A stretch of DNA of 64,000 nucleotides from Paenibacillus donghaensis (GCF_002192415.1 NZ_CP021780.1:3844001-3908000), one strand, 5' to 3'; positions 1 to 9,168 are shown, counted from the first letter of the stretch. The notes: generated by a model not told the origin, from the sequence alone. Made by a program: numbers and translations.

Positions 1-179
1 TGTCACAAGCTCAGGTTGCAGAATATCTCGGTTGTAGTCAGCGAATCTATAGTAATTATGAGCGTGGAGAAGTAAATATCCCCGTAGTCATTTTGATCAA
101 ACTTGCTGATTTGCACCAGACAAGTACTGACTATCTGTTAAACAGAACAAATCTTAAAAATCCTTATCCCCAAAATTAG
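1..179 (+). CDS. XRE-family helix-turn-helix regulator, 3' end only
   Basis: The window opens inside this gene. The frame starting at base 3 encodes 58 residues ending at a TAG at 177-179. The visible part is a typical Cro/C1-type helix-turn-helix: SQAQVAEYLG is the first helix of the motif, and CSQRIYSNYERGE is the recognition helix with the usual YSNYERG ending. It is followed by a third helix (VVILIKLADLHQTSTDYLL) and a short polar tail. This fits a small DNA-binding repressor of about 70-110 residues whose N-terminus lies outside the window. A strong hairpin terminator follows directly. The gene it controls cannot be told from here. Confidence 0.85.
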   Translation, partial: SQAQVAEYLGCSQRIYSNYERGEVNIPVVILIKLADLHQTSTDYLLNRTNLKNPYPQN

Positions 180-193
180 AGTATCATAAGCCG

Positions 194-230
194 CAAAAGC
201 TCCTTCAGCACTATGCTGTAGGAGCTTTTG
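194..230. terminator. Intrinsic terminator after the XRE regulator
   Basis: Near-perfect hairpin: the outer 11-bp arms CAAAAGCTCCT and AGGAGCTTTTG enclose an inner CAGCA/TGCTG stem with a CTA loop. The A-rich and T-rich outer arms let it act in both directions. It closes the regulator gene and isolates the gene debris to the right. Confidence 0.8.
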
Positions 231-410
231 TCATTTCCTCGAAAATCCTATTTGCTGCGGCCAGACAGTTAGTCCATAACTGATACTTATCGCAGCAGCA
301 AAATAAACAAATCTGACTACACTTCCGCAAAAACAACCCGCAAGAAGGCTACTTCTCTCAAAGCTTCCTTCCTACGGGTCACCGTGCAAACCAGCCCTAT
401 TCCAGGCCGT

Positions 411-502
411 TTAGAACACCTTCGTCGTCCACGATTCGCAGTTCCACGTTTCGGTCACGATATCGCGGTAAAATTCGGGTTTATGGGAAATCAGCAAAAT
501 GC
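411..502 (-). pseudogene. Remnant: duplicated 3' end of an ABC-F ATPase gene
   Basis: Read on the minus strand, this stretch encodes the last 30 residues of the ABC-F protein at 9801-11357 with one substitution visible (SILLISHKPEFY here, SILLISHEPEFY there), including the same ending WTTKVF and stop. The similarity continues past the stop codon into the terminator hairpin (about 337-380 here, 9727-9768 there). It stops abruptly at about base 502, where an SLH-encoding fragment begins. No start codon or ATPase motifs remain. It is therefore a scar of a second, related ABC-F copy or a partial duplication. Confidence 0.85.
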
Positions 503-504
503 TG

Positions 505-678
505 GATTCTGTACATGATAACGGCAGCTTCCGCTCTAGTAGCATTTATTCTGGGGGTGAGGGTATCTCCGTTTCCGTTGACAATACCTTCCTTCACCAT
601 GAAAGCAACGCCTTCCACTGCATATGACGCTATATCCGATTTGTCACTGAATTTCTGGATATCCGCGGCTCCCTGCGG
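505..678 (-). pseudogene. S-layer homology (SLH) domain fragment
   Basis: This fragment encodes about 58 residues that match a single SLH repeat. It opens with FSDKSDIASYAVEGVAFM, has the VNGNGD turn, and ends with the diagnostic TRAEAAVIMYRI helix. SLH repeats anchor exported proteins to secondary cell wall polymer in Paenibacillus-like bacteria. Here the repeat has no signal peptide and no partner repeats. On its N-terminal side it is fused in frame to a truncated transposase, and on its C-terminal side it runs out of frame into the ABC-F remnant. It is a broken piece of a larger S-layer-anchored gene. Confidence 0.8.
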
Positions 679-980
679 TGTCCAAAGTGAAGGCAAATGA
701 GCTAAATGTTTAAACTCCTCTCTCAGTCGTTTAGATGTGACTCCTTTAATTTTTGCCATAATATCAGCAGGACTAAATGTCGGCAAAGCATTCAAAAATA
801 GATGTGCGTGATCTTGATCTGTTTCGATTGCGATAATCTCTATTTTCAAATCATTACAAACATCTTAAATCTACTTTCAACATCAAATTTAAGAAAGATT
901 TTCTTTCGATATTGTGGACAAAAAACAAAGTGATAATTGATTAGCGATACGGTTGTGTTGGTTCTTCTATAATTATCCAT
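679..980 (-). pseudogene. tnpA: IS200/IS605-type Y1 transposase (TnpA), frameshifted and truncated
   Basis: Translation on the minus strand from an ATG at 978-980 gives an N-terminus with NYHFVFCPQYRRK-like character (here YHFVFCPQYRKKIF), typical of IS200 transposases. A one-base loss near 860 breaks the frame. The next frame continues with LKIEIIAIETDQDHAHLF, containing the His-x-His of the HUH nuclease (DHAHL), then SPADIMAKIKGVTSKRLREEF and LWT. The C-terminal catalytic tyrosine helix is missing, replaced by an SLH fragment. The gene is dead by both the frameshift and the truncation. Confidence 0.85.
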
Positions 981-1039
981 ACATTAATTGTATCAGTTTA
1001 TGTTTAAAACTGAAACATGATAACCAAAAAATGTTGGAA

Positions 1040-1118
1040 TTAACGTGTCTTAGAACACGCCTGTTCCAATCTCGCTATCATCCCACACCTAAAGGAGTGG
1101 GCTTTCTCGCTCAAAAAA
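1040..1118. mobile_element. IS605-like element end with paired hairpins
   Basis: Two small hairpins lie beside the broken tnpA: CGTGT/ACACG at 1044-1059 and CCCAC..GTGGG at 1082-1101 (CCCACACCTAAAGGAGTGGG). The second, with its GCTTTCTCGCTC tail, resembles the subterminal hairpin at the right end of IS605-family elements. No tnpB reading frame is left between tnpA and this end, so the element looks internally deleted. The exact cleavage sites cannot be placed by eye. Confidence 0.5.
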
Positions 1119-1165
1119 ATTCTGTAAGTCTCCCCTAAAATGATTTAATATTAAATTTTCAATTA

Positions 1166-1207
1166 AAAACCGTCTTACTTGTCTTTTCAGATGTATAAGA
1201 CGGTTTT
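1166..1207 (-). terminator. Terminator of the sugar-binding lipoprotein gene
   Basis: The 12-bp arms AAAACCGTCTTA and TAAGACGGTTTT surround an 18-base loop. The minus-strand transcript then runs into a T-rich stretch. It lies just past the stop of the 1230-2753 gene. Confidence 0.8.
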
Positions 1208-1229
1208 GAGCCTTTTCTGGTATTACTAT

Positions 1230-2753
1230 TTACTTTTTAAGATAGGCTGCTTTATACTCTTCCATCAATTGTTCCCCACCGTTGTTTTTCCACCTCTCGA
1301 CTTCCGCACTCCAACCGGCTTCATCGATTTTGCCCATGATAAACTTGGTTTCCGCGTCTGTGATTATTTGCTCCAGCTCGCTGCCGCGCTCAGTGAATGT
1401 AACCGAGATCAGCGTAAGAGCAGGATTGGCCACTGCGTACTTATCATTCTCCGCAACCACTTTATTGTTCTTCACGAACAGATCGGTTTGCTTCATCCGT
1501 TTATCCATGTTGTAAGTCTCTCCGCGTTGGAGCAGCGTGTCGCGGTAAGGCTTCACTTCTTTGGCATCCGCGTCCTTATCAAGCGGAAGGGTATAGTCGC
1601 CTTCGACTTTATAATGTTTGCCTTCAACACCCTTATTGATCAGATTGACCATCTCTTTGTCCAGCAGCTTGTCAAGGAACGTTAGAATTTTTTTCACTTC
1701 CGCTTCGGTTTTGACCGAGGACTTCGGAATAGCCAATATTCCGGCATTGCCACTTTCAGCAGGGACCCGGGTTCCTGCTGGCCCTTCCAAAGAAGCAACG
1801 TCTATAACTGCCGTGGGTATGACCTTCACGAGATTTGTCTGCATGGATTGGGCGTTGCCTCCGGAGATCCGCATAGCGACACGGCCTGCTTCATAAGCTT
1901 TATCAATGGTAAGCGCATCGGTTACTGCAAAATCCTGATTGATCAACTGTTCATCATACAGCCGTTTGAACAGCTTCATGGTGTTAAAAAACTCATCCGT
2001 CATAAATTCCGGAGTGAAGTTGCCTTCATTGTCCACTTTCCATTTATTCGGCCCCCCCTGGGACACGCTGATACGCGTCAGAGCCGAAGCTACTCCCTGG
2101 TTGTAGTTCTTATCCAACATAAGTCCGTAAGTGTCCTTCTTCCCGTTTTTATCCGGGTCCTCGTCGGCTACAACTTTAAGAACGTTATACCATTCATCCA
2201 GCGTTTTCGGCACCGTCAGTTGGGTTTGGTCAAACCAATCCTTGCGATAATGAAGGGCCGCACGGCCGATGTTCCGGTAGACAGGTATTCCATACAGCTT
2301 GCCATCCACCTTAATGTTGTCATAGTAGGTCTGGGACTGGGCTACAAGGTTCTTGTATTCCTTGAGATACGGTCCGATCTCCCAGAATACATCCGACTGC
2401 ATCGCACTGATGATGGTCGGTACATAGCTGACTTTGATGAGCTTGGGTAGTTCTCCAGAGGCGATCATTACGTTAATCTTCTCGTCATAGCCCGAAGTCG
2501 GAATCCATTGAAAGCTCAAATTGGTGTTGGTATACTTCGTAATGGCCTGCTCCATAGGATTTCCTTTGGCAGGTACTTCGCCGGCCTGATGGATGGCGAT
2601 GGAAAGATCAAGAGGCGTATTATCCTCTGTTGTTGCCTGGGTGCTGGCACCCGGGCTAGCAGTACTTGCGGTCTGCTCGCTGTTGGAGCCGCATGCTGAC
2701 AGTACGGTGGCCAACATTACGCTGCTTATAATTAATGCCGTTTTTTTCTTCAT
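1230..2753 (-). CDS. Carbohydrate ABC transporter, substrate-binding lipoprotein (LplA/YtcQ type)
   Basis: This 507-residue exported protein binds sugars outside the membrane for a CUT1 ABC importer. The N-terminus is a lipoprotein signal (MKKKTALIIS, hydrophobic core, lipobox LSAC at about residues 18-21) followed by a Ser/Thr-rich linker. Length and sequence fit the family-1 binding proteins related to B. subtilis LplA and YtcQ. It is the last gene after permeases 3774-4739 and 2864-3736, separated from the latter by 110 bases. It is clearly paralogous to the binding protein at 4972-6450: both carry RISVSQGGPNKW and a following TPEFMT segment. The substrate is not visible; pectin-derived or other plant oligosaccharides are guesses from the family. 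Confidence 0.88.
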   Translation of the reverse strand: MKKKTALIISSVMLATVLSACGSNSEQTASTASPGASTQATTEDNTPLDLSIAIHQAGEVPAKGNPMEQAITKYTNTNLSFQWIPTSGYDEKINVMIASGELPKLIKVSYVPTIISAMQSDVFWEIGPYLKEYKNLVAQSQTYYDNIKVDGKLYGIPVYRNIGRAALHYRKDWFDQTQLTVPKTLDEWYNVLKVVADEDPDKNGKKDTYGLMLDKNYNQGVASALTRISVSQGGPNKWKVDNEGNFTPEFMTDEFFNTMKLFKRLYDEQLINQDFAVTDALTIDKAYEAGRVAMRISGGNAQSMQTNLVKVIPTAVIDVASLEGPAGTRVPAESGNAGILAIPKSSVKTEAEVKKILTFLDKLLDKEMVNLINKGVEGKHYKVEGDYTLPLDKDADAKEVKPYRDTLLQRGETYNMDKRMKQTDLFVKNNKVVAENDKYAVANPALTLISVTFTERGSELEQIITDAETKFIMGKIDEAGWSAEVERWKNNGGEQLMEEYKAAYLKK

Positions 2754-2863
2754 TTTTCTACCCCTCCGGTTTGATAATATAGTCTATGGTAGATCCATAC
2801 ACTCTACTGATGTTTATAGGCCCGTATGGATGTTCATAGCGTGTAGCAGAGCTATAATCAGGG

Positions 2864-3736
2864 TCAGCCTTTGACCGATCCCAGCATAACCCCTTTGGCA
2901 AAATGCTTCTGAAGAAACGGATAAACCAGTAAAATAGGGACAGTAGCAAATACGATCACTGCCATTCGGATCGTAAGTGGCTGGATTTCCGTATTGTCAA
3001 TGGAAGTGTCACCAATGCTGCTCTGGGATAAGATGACAATCTGACGGAGCAGAACCTGAATCGGATACAACCGGCTATCGTTTATATAAAGAATGGCGTT
3101 AAAGAACTGGTTCCAATGCCCGACCGCATAGAACAATCCAAAAGTAGCCATGGCCGGCAGTGAAAGAGGGAGAACAATTCTGAACAACACACCTACATCG
3201 TTGCAGCCGTCAATCCGTGCTGAATCCTCCAAACCGTCAGGAATCTGTTGAAAGAAGTTTTTGAGCACAATCAGATTGAATGCGCTGATGGCATTCGGAA
3301 TCATTAGGGACCACAAGCTATTCGTCAGATGCATAGCTTTGACAACAAAATAGGTGGGAATCATTCCTCCACCGAAGAGCATCGTGAACAATACAGCGAG
3401 TAGAATCCCCTGTCGGCCTCTCAAATGGGTTCTGGCCAATGGATAAGCCATCAGCGAGGTGAATAACAAATTGATGAAGGTTCCCAATACCGTGATGTAG
3501 ATGGATACCAGCATGCTTCTGAACAGCGTATCTGTCGAGAAAATATACCGGTATGAGGCAAGCGACCATTCCTTCGGCCACAGAATTAATCCACCCTTGG
3601 CGACTTCCGCAGGGCTTGTGAATGAAACCGCCAATACATATACAAAGGGCAATACGCAAATCAGTGCGATCAACATCAACAAGGTGTAGTTAATGCAATC
3701 GAAAATCCGGTTACCGGTGCTTTTATCTTGAGGCAT
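2864..3736 (-). CDS. Carbohydrate ABC transporter permease (YtcP/LplC type)
   Basis: This 290-residue inner-membrane permease of the MalG type forms half of the channel of a sugar importer. The start at MPQDKSTGN is chosen because AGGAGGATT lies just upstream; the open frame runs further but would begin inside the preceding gene. About six membrane helices are visible, beginning NYTLLMLIALICVLPFVYVLAV. The cytoplasmic EAA loop that docks the ATPase reads EDSARIDGCNDVGVLFRIVLPLSLP. The ending KGVMLGSVKG is typical of the group. It lies 37 bases after the partner permease and shares its transcript. No ATPase gene is nearby, as is usual for importers that use a shared MsmX-like ATPase. Confidence 0.9.
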   Translation of the reverse strand: MPQDKSTGNRIFDCINYTLLMLIALICVLPFVYVLAVSFTSPAEVAKGGLILWPKEWSLASYRYIFSTDTLFRSMLVSIYITVLGTFINLLFTSLMAYPLARTHLRGRQGILLAVLFTMLFGGGMIPTYFVVKAMHLTNSLWSLMIPNAISAFNLIVLKNFFQQIPDGLEDSARIDGCNDVGVLFRIVLPLSLPAMATFGLFYAVGHWNQFFNAILYINDSRLYPIQVLLRQIVILSQSSIGDTSIDNTEIQPLTIRMAVIVFATVPILLVYPFLQKHFAKGVMLGSVKG

Positions 3737-3773
3737 AGTTAATCCTCCTCCCTTCTTCCTTATATTGCGGGCA

Positions 3774-4739
3774 TCAATAGATGCCTTCCTCTCCAAACCT
3801 CTTGGCAAGCCAGTTGGAACCCAATACCAACACCAAACCGATTGTTGATTTGAAGAGACCAACTGCTGCACTGTAGCTGTATTGGGCCTGGGTCATCCCT
3901 TTGGTATACACGTAGGTGTCGAACACTTCGCCCACTTCACGGTTTGTCGGAGTAAGCATGAGGAAGATGTGCTCGAAGCCGGAATCCAAGAAATTGCCCA
4001 AGCGCAGAATAAACAGGATGACAATGGTGCTGCGTATGGCAGGAAGCGTGATATGCCACAGCTGGCGCCAACGACTGGCACCATCAATCCTCGCCGCTTC
4101 ATATTGCTGCAGATCCACGCCTGCCAAAGCAGCCATGAAGATCACCGTTCCCCAACCGATTTCTTTCCAGATGGATTGGGAGATGATCATAGTCCGGAAC
4201 CATTCCGCTTCCAGCAGGAAGGCAATTTTTTTGCCCGTGATCTGGTACAGAAGCTCGTTTAGAATTCCATTCTCCGTCGTCAGCAGCATATAGAAGATCC
4301 CTACAACCACAACCCAGGAAACGAAGTGGGGAATGTAAATCAACGTTTGTACGAAATTCTTGAACTTGGAACGCCGCACCTCATTCATCATGAGGGACAG
4401 GATGATAGGCATGGGAAAGAAGAAAGCCAGGTTGTATACGGCTAAGATAACAGTATTGCGGAACAGCATACCAAATTGCGGCTCCGAGAAAAATCTTTCG
4501 AAATGCTTGAATCCCACCCATGGACTACCTAGAAAACCGGTGTAGGGTTTGTAATCCATGAAAGCCATTGTCACCCCGTACATGGGCACGTATTTGAAGA
4601 TAATAAAATAGATAACACCCGGTAGCAGCATCAGATACAACCACTTGTCCCGGATGATATCACGCAGCAGGGTAGCAAGCTTGCCCTTACGGGCTTGTAT
4701 GTTGGGTAATCCTGTAGAAGTAGCCATATCTTGCTTCAT
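3774..4739 (-). CDS. Carbohydrate ABC transporter permease (YteP/LplB type)
   Basis: This 321-residue MalF-type permease, partner of the 2864-3736 permease, is embedded in the membrane. The first helix is WLYLMLLPGVIYFIIFKYVPMYG, followed by the conserved MDYKPYTGF and the EAA loop YEAARIDGASRWRQLWHITLPAI. The start is placed at ATG AAG CAA because GAGGAGGT lies 6 bases before it; an earlier GTG would put that ribosome site inside the gene. It is the first gene of a three-gene operon (permease, permease, binding protein) that begins just after a strong terminator closing the regulator/binding-protein pair upstream. Confidence 0.9.
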   Translation of the reverse strand: MKQDMATSTGLPNIQARKGKLATLLRDIIRDKWLYLMLLPGVIYFIIFKYVPMYGVTMAFMDYKPYTGFLGSPWVGFKHFERFFSEPQFGMLFRNTVILAVYNLAFFFPMPIILSLMMNEVRRSKFKNFVQTLIYIPHFVSWVVVVGIFYMLLTTENGILNELLYQITGKKIAFLLEAEWFRTMIISQSIWKEIGWGTVIFMAALAGVDLQQYEAARIDGASRWRQLWHITLPAIRSTIVILFILRLGNFLDSGFEHIFLMLTPTNREVGEVFDTYVYTKGMTQAQYSYSAAVGLFKSTIGLVLVLGSNWLAKRFGEEGIY

Positions 4740-4916
4740 CTTCGTAACCTCCTCTGTTTTCACTTGGTTTCTGGCTTCTACAGTAATTCACTTTCCCATA
4801 ACAGACTATAAGGCTGATCTAACCTGATCACTGCCCAGGGTGTTTTGGGCATTCTTCAACCTGCAATAAACATGGGATATCTTAGCTGTAGACTTTAGAT
4901 AGTTTAACCAACAAAA

Positions 4917-4960
4917 ATAACAAGCGGGTGAAGATCCTCAGATCTTCACCCGCTTGTTAT
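4917..4960 (-). terminator. Strong terminator after the second binding-protein gene
   Basis: A perfect 20-bp stem (ATAACAAGCGGGTGAAGATC and its complement) with a 4-base loop, followed on the minus strand by TTATTTTTGTT. It separates the regulator/binding-protein transcript from the permease operon. Confidence 0.9.
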
Positions 4961-4971
4961 TTGGCCTCCTG

Positions 4972-6450
4972 TTATAGGCTTCGTTCATATTCAAGGCTCA
5001 TCTGATCACCACCTGCCTGCTTCCACTTCGCCAGTTCGGCATTCCAACCCTCTTCATCAATCATTCCCATGATAAATTTGGTTTCTGCGTCAAGGATTAT
5101 GGTCTCCAATTCCTTTCCTTTTTCTCTATAGGTGTCCGATTCCAAAGTTAATGCCGGATTTTCTACGATATAGGCTCTGTTCACTTGTCCAATCTTCTGA
5201 TTCTTTAGGTAGAGTTCAGGCTGAAGACTGGGCTTAATGGAACTCTGATCATCTGCCAGAAAGGGTAGCAGATCTCTGTAGGGCTTAACCTCCTTAAGAT
5301 CCAAGGTTCGGTTCAGGACTTCGGTGTAATCGCCTCTATCGGCCCAATGCCTACCTTCAACTCCTTTGGTAATAACCGTTTGCATAGGAGGCTCAAAGAG
5401 CTTGTTAAGAAAATCCAGTATTTTTTCGACCTCCTCCAATGTCTTCACAGAATCCTTGGGAATTGCAAGAAAACCGGCGTTTCCCGCTTCACCCGGCAAG
5501 CGTATCCCGCCCGGACCGGTAAGGAGAGCTACATCGACGATAGCGTCTGGTACAGTCTTGGTTAGCTTATCCAGCCAGGTCTGGACATTACCTCCAGAAA
5601 TTTGTATCCCGGCACGCCCTGAGTCATAAATTTTGGTAGTTTCATTCGTATCGACTACCACAAAGTCCGAATTGATAAGATTCTCCTTATATAGTCGTCT
5701 GAATAGCTTCATGGTATCGAAGAAGGGCTTCGTCATGAACTCAGGCGTAAAATGTCCATTCTCCACCAACCACTTGTTCGGACCGCCTTGGGAGACTGAA
5801 ATTCGAGTCAATATAGAACTTACATCCTGATTATACTTTTTCTCCAGAACCATTCCGTAGGTATCCTGCTTTCCATTGCCATCCGGGTCCTCCAAAGTCA
5901 GAGCCCGCACCACACGATACCAGTCCTCCAGCGTAATCGGCACTTCAAGCCCCAAACGGTCGAACCAATCCTTGCGGTATTGAATCGTTGCGCGGCCGAA
6001 ATCACGGATGATCGGCACACCGTAGATTCTCCCTTCAACAGAAATATTCTTATAATACTGATTATCGAGGGCCGACAAATGGGGGTAATCCTTGAGAAGC
6101 GGCCCCAGCTCCCAGAATTGGCCGTCCTTTATCGTAGCGATATAAACCGGCGCATACCCCAGTTTGATCAGTTTAGGGAGCTCTCCCGCGGCAATCATCA
6201 ATCTTAGCTTATCATCATAAGCGGACATCGGGATCCATTCAAACTGCAGTTCTGTATGGGTATAGGCTTCGATGGCTTGCTCCACTACATTATTCTTGGG
6301 AGGAAGCTCGCCGATTAAAGCCGCCCCAATGGGCAAATAGAATGGAGCACTGGCTGAGGACTTCTCGTCGCTCCAGCCAAATGGAGCGCAACCCGCAAGA
6401 GTACCAAATACAATTAGGATACTTAGCAGAAGAACGGAATAAGTCTTCAT
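4972..6450 (-). CDS. Carbohydrate ABC transporter, substrate-binding lipoprotein (YtcQ type), paralogue
   Basis: This 492-residue lipoprotein has a signal peptide MKTYSVLLLSILIVFGTLAGC, with the lipobox cysteine at residue 21. It is a close relative of the 1230-2753 protein along its length (shared SVSQGGPNKW, FTPEFMT, DAETKFIMG). It probably feeds the same permease pair or acts as a sensor subunit for the regulator. Its start codon overlaps the stop of the upstream AraC-type regulator (ATGA at 6447-6450), so the two are translationally coupled. That regulator-then-binding-protein order matches B. subtilis ytdP-ytcQ. Two binding proteins for one visible permease pair is unusual. Confidence 0.88.
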   Translation of the reverse strand: MKTYSVLLLSILIVFGTLAGCAPFGWSDEKSSASAPFYLPIGAALIGELPPKNNVVEQAIEAYTHTELQFEWIPMSAYDDKLRLMIAAGELPKLIKLGYAPVYIATIKDGQFWELGPLLKDYPHLSALDNQYYKNISVEGRIYGVPIIRDFGRATIQYRKDWFDRLGLEVPITLEDWYRVVRALTLEDPDGNGKQDTYGMVLEKKYNQDVSSILTRISVSQGGPNKWLVENGHFTPEFMTKPFFDTMKLFRRLYKENLINSDFVVVDTNETTKIYDSGRAGIQISGGNVQTWLDKLTKTVPDAIVDVALLTGPGGIRLPGEAGNAGFLAIPKDSVKTLEEVEKILDFLNKLFEPPMQTVITKGVEGRHWADRGDYTEVLNRTLDLKEVKPYRDLLPFLADDQSSIKPSLQPELYLKNQKIGQVNRAYIVENPALTLESDTYREKGKELETIILDAETKFIMGMIDEEGWNAELAKWKQAGGDQMSLEYERSL

Positions 6451-8762
6451 TCCCTGGCCCCTTTCATCATGTTCTCCCGGTACCGGCCTGGTGTAACCTG
6501 ATAGGTCTTCTTATAGCTCCGGATAAAAGAACTAATATTCTTGTATCTTAATTTCTCGCTGATCTCTGATAATTTCATATCTGTTGTTTCAAGCATCACC
6601 TTGGCCATTTTCATTCGATAGTCTGTCAAATAATCACTAAACGGTATACCGATTTCCCGTTTAAAGATGCGGCTTAAATAGAACGGATGATAATTTAGAA
6701 TTTTCGAGAATGATTCCAACGTAATCTCCTGATCATATTGCTCCTGAATCATGTTCACCAGTCTGTCTGCAATTTTTACATATTGGATCTTGGCATTTTC
6801 AGATAGCAACTCGATTATGGGGCCAAACCATTTGGATTCAAACCAATGAATGATCTCCTCGCGTGTCTGCAGATGGAATATTTTCTCTATGGCTCCTTCA
6901 TCCTTCAGCACCCGCTTGATCGAAACGCCCTGCTCTTGGACGATCCGCAGAAGTCTGGAGGCTAATTGCAAGAGCAGTGTTTGATGCTCATATATAGCAC
7001 GATCCTTGTATAGTAAGGTATCCAAATACTGCCCTAGCAACTCAGTTGCGCTGTTCGGCTGCATTTCTTTGATGGCGTATACAACTCTCTTTTCCAGCAT
7101 CTTTAGGTGGGAATATTCGTAATGATCGACGTGTGAATGATTCTCGATATCGCCGTAATGAACGATAATTTCCGGGCCAAGACTGATTCGCGCCTTAAGC
7201 GCATATAAGCTTTCTCCAAGCGCTTTAACAGTATCGGTGAGTTGAAGAAAGGGATTGCTGATTCCAATGCTGACCTGGATCTGCAAATACTTCTCCGCGT
7301 TCGTTTTTATGCACTCTGCAGCCTCATATAGTATGTTCCTGACAGCTTCCGTATCTTCTAATTCCGTAGCTATCAGAGTTACCTGGGATTGACTCAGAGT
7401 AATCGGAGGAAAACGGAGCGAAGCCGGCAAGACCTCCTGGGCAATATTACTGACCGCATAGAGCAACAGTTCCCGATCTTCCTCCCTGCATCGGGTTTCT
7501 TGCAGATTATCGATCTGAAGCGCGAGGACACCCAGGCGCCTCCAGCCTGCGGGGAAGCCGTATATATCAGAGCGGAACAAATTATCGTTCTCGCTGATTT
7601 GACCCGTAAATAATTTTAATACAAAAAACTCCTTTAAATGACTCGTTTGGCCTATTATTTGCTGCTCCAACCGGTCTCGAGATCCTGCAAGAGATTGTAT
7701 ACTGCATTTGATAAACTCCAGATCATCTCTGTTCCGCGGAAGCCGTTGATCCAGATTTGAAGAATCAAGCTCTCGGGCTACATTAAGCAAATTACCAATG
7801 GGACGATACATCCGTCGGCTTCCGTACATGGCTACCGCAACGACGATCAACAGGATGGTTAGGCAAACAAGCATCGTTAACCCGGCAATTTTCTTTGTTT
7901 CCTTTTTCAGTTCCCCGACGGCTACCACGGAAATATAAGTCCAGCTGTTATAATTGGAGGCACTATATAATACGGCTACTTCTTTCCCATCCAGCCTTGT
8001 ATTTAATATTCCCTGCTGCTGCTCTGGATCTGATTCCAATTGGTTAACCACAGCCAGATTAATCTCTTCGTACCATTTTTTGTTCGAATCGGACCCTAGA
8101 ATATCTGCCCCGGTTCGGTTTAGGATATAGTTCCGATCCGACGTATTAGAGGATAATTCCAGCGCTTCATGAATTTCGGATGCAATGATATTTACGACAA
8201 GAAGTCCTTGTGGTTTATCGGTTTGTGGAAGAATGGGAATCTTGTGAACCAGTGTAATCGTTTCCACAGGTTCATAGAAATTATCCGCGTTGGAAGCAGA
8301 CAAACCTGTATACCAAAAAATGCTTTTCGGTTGTTTGGCATTGTCCATAAATTCCTGCCGGTTCTCAAATTGATTCAACGGCTTCATGACATTCAGGTTG
8401 AGTGCCCAATTCTGTTCAAGATTAACCAGATAAGCTTGCGTAATAATCGCATCACTCGATTGCAGATTGTATAGTTCTTGGGTGAGTTCCCGGACAGATT
8501 CAAAATCGGACGAAGATAAAGAGGTGTTCATGGATGCCTTTACAAGTGATGAGTTGGCAAATTGTGTGGCTGATTTCTCAGTTGACTTCAGCATTTGTTC
8601 CACACGCATTTGGGTCTGAGCCAGCCACTGCATATTCACTTCCTTGACCTTCTTCTCCATATCCCTCGAAGCAATAGAGTAAGAAGCGAAACCGATTAAT
8701 AGGGTAGGCAGAATCCCCAACACTAGACTGTATGAAACCAATTTTAGCAAGTATTTGCTCAA
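6447..8762 (-). CDS. Membrane-bound AraC-family regulator with extracellular sensor (YtdP-like)
   Basis: This 771-residue regulator senses an outside signal and binds DNA directly. Helix 1 (about residues 8-29, YSLVLGILPTLLIGFASYSI) and helix 2 (about 293-313, GLTMLVCLTILLIVVAVAM) enclose an extracellular Cache-like domain of about 260 residues. A short HAMP-like stretch (YRPIGNLLNVARELDSSN) follows. The last 100 residues are an AraC/XylS double helix-turn-helix, beginning QEQYDQEITLESFSKIL and ending TPGRYRENM. Length and layout match B. subtilis YtdP (about 770 residues) and YesS. It overlaps the binding-protein gene by 4 bases and probably activates this transporter locus. Confidence 0.88.
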   Translation of the reverse strand: MSKYLLKLVSYSLVLGILPTLLIGFASYSIASRDMEKKVKEVNMQWLAQTQMRVEQMLKSTEKSATQFANSSLVKASMNTSLSSSDFESVRELTQELYNLQSSDAIITQAYLVNLEQNWALNLNVMKPLNQFENRQEFMDNAKQPKSIFWYTGLSASNADNFYEPVETITLVHKIPILPQTDKPQGLLVVNIIASEIHEALELSSNTSDRNYILNRTGADILGSDSNKKWYEEINLAVVNQLESDPEQQQGILNTRLDGKEVAVLYSASNYNSWTYISVVAVGELKKETKKIAGLTMLVCLTILLIVVAVAMYGSRRMYRPIGNLLNVARELDSSNLDQRLPRNRDDLEFIKCSIQSLAGSRDRLEQQIIGQTSHLKEFFVLKLFTGQISENDNLFRSDIYGFPAGWRRLGVLALQIDNLQETRCREEDRELLLYAVSNIAQEVLPASLRFPPITLSQSQVTLIATELEDTEAVRNILYEAAECIKTNAEKYLQIQVSIGISNPFLQLTDTVKALGESLYALKARISLGPEIIVHYGDIENHSHVDHYEYSHLKMLEKRVVYAIKEMQPNSATELLGQYLDTLLYKDRAIYEHQTLLLQLASRLLRIVQEQGVSIKRVLKDEGAIEKIFHLQTREEIIHWFESKWFGPIIELLSENAKIQYVKIADRLVNMIQEQYDQEITLESFSKILNYHPFYLSRIFKREIGIPFSDYLTDYRMKMAKVMLETTDMKLSEISEKLRYKNISSFIRSYKKTYQVTPGRYRENMMKGARE

Positions 8763-9168
8763 CCTTATTCCTCCTGTATATCCATTGATTAATGCAAACG
8801 GAATTATTCCCGGAAGAGGCAGATGATAATCTTCAGAGAACCTATATCATCCGTCCTAACTGAGTTTCGCACAATAGACTTTATATAACTTCTTGGGCAT
8901 TGTGCTGTCTTTAATCCGCATTTCACACTCATCTACCTTTCCGCGGAACCCGGAGCTCCGGAATTGTAAACGCTACCATGTATAAAAAGATCAAGGTAAC
9001 CAATCACCCCCCCCCCTCACTTGTGCCTGTTTCTCTTTTGCTTGGAGTATCTCCGGACAGAAAACTGATCATTTGATAATCTGTCCTTTGGGCCGCGATT
9101 GAGTCAAATTATAGCTTGAGTTTACTGTTACAGAAAGTCTTCCATTGTTGATATTACCCACTAACATG
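8763..9168. other. Gene-free stretch upstream of the YtdP-like regulator
   Basis: About 400 bases with no reading frame that looks real on either strand. The first part must hold the promoter of the regulator at 8762, but no confident -35/-10 pair was found. A run of ten C at 9007-9016 is the only marked feature. It is too far from any start codon to act as an obvious expression switch. Confidence 0.5.

Noticed and set aside
953..1138. 61-codon plus-strand frame through the IS605-like end
   Set aside because: It covers the hairpins of the element end and shows no TnpB-like motif.
9007..9016. Run of ten C as a phase-variation tract
   Set aside because: It lies about 245 bases upstream of the nearest start codon and is not within a promoter spacer that could be identified.
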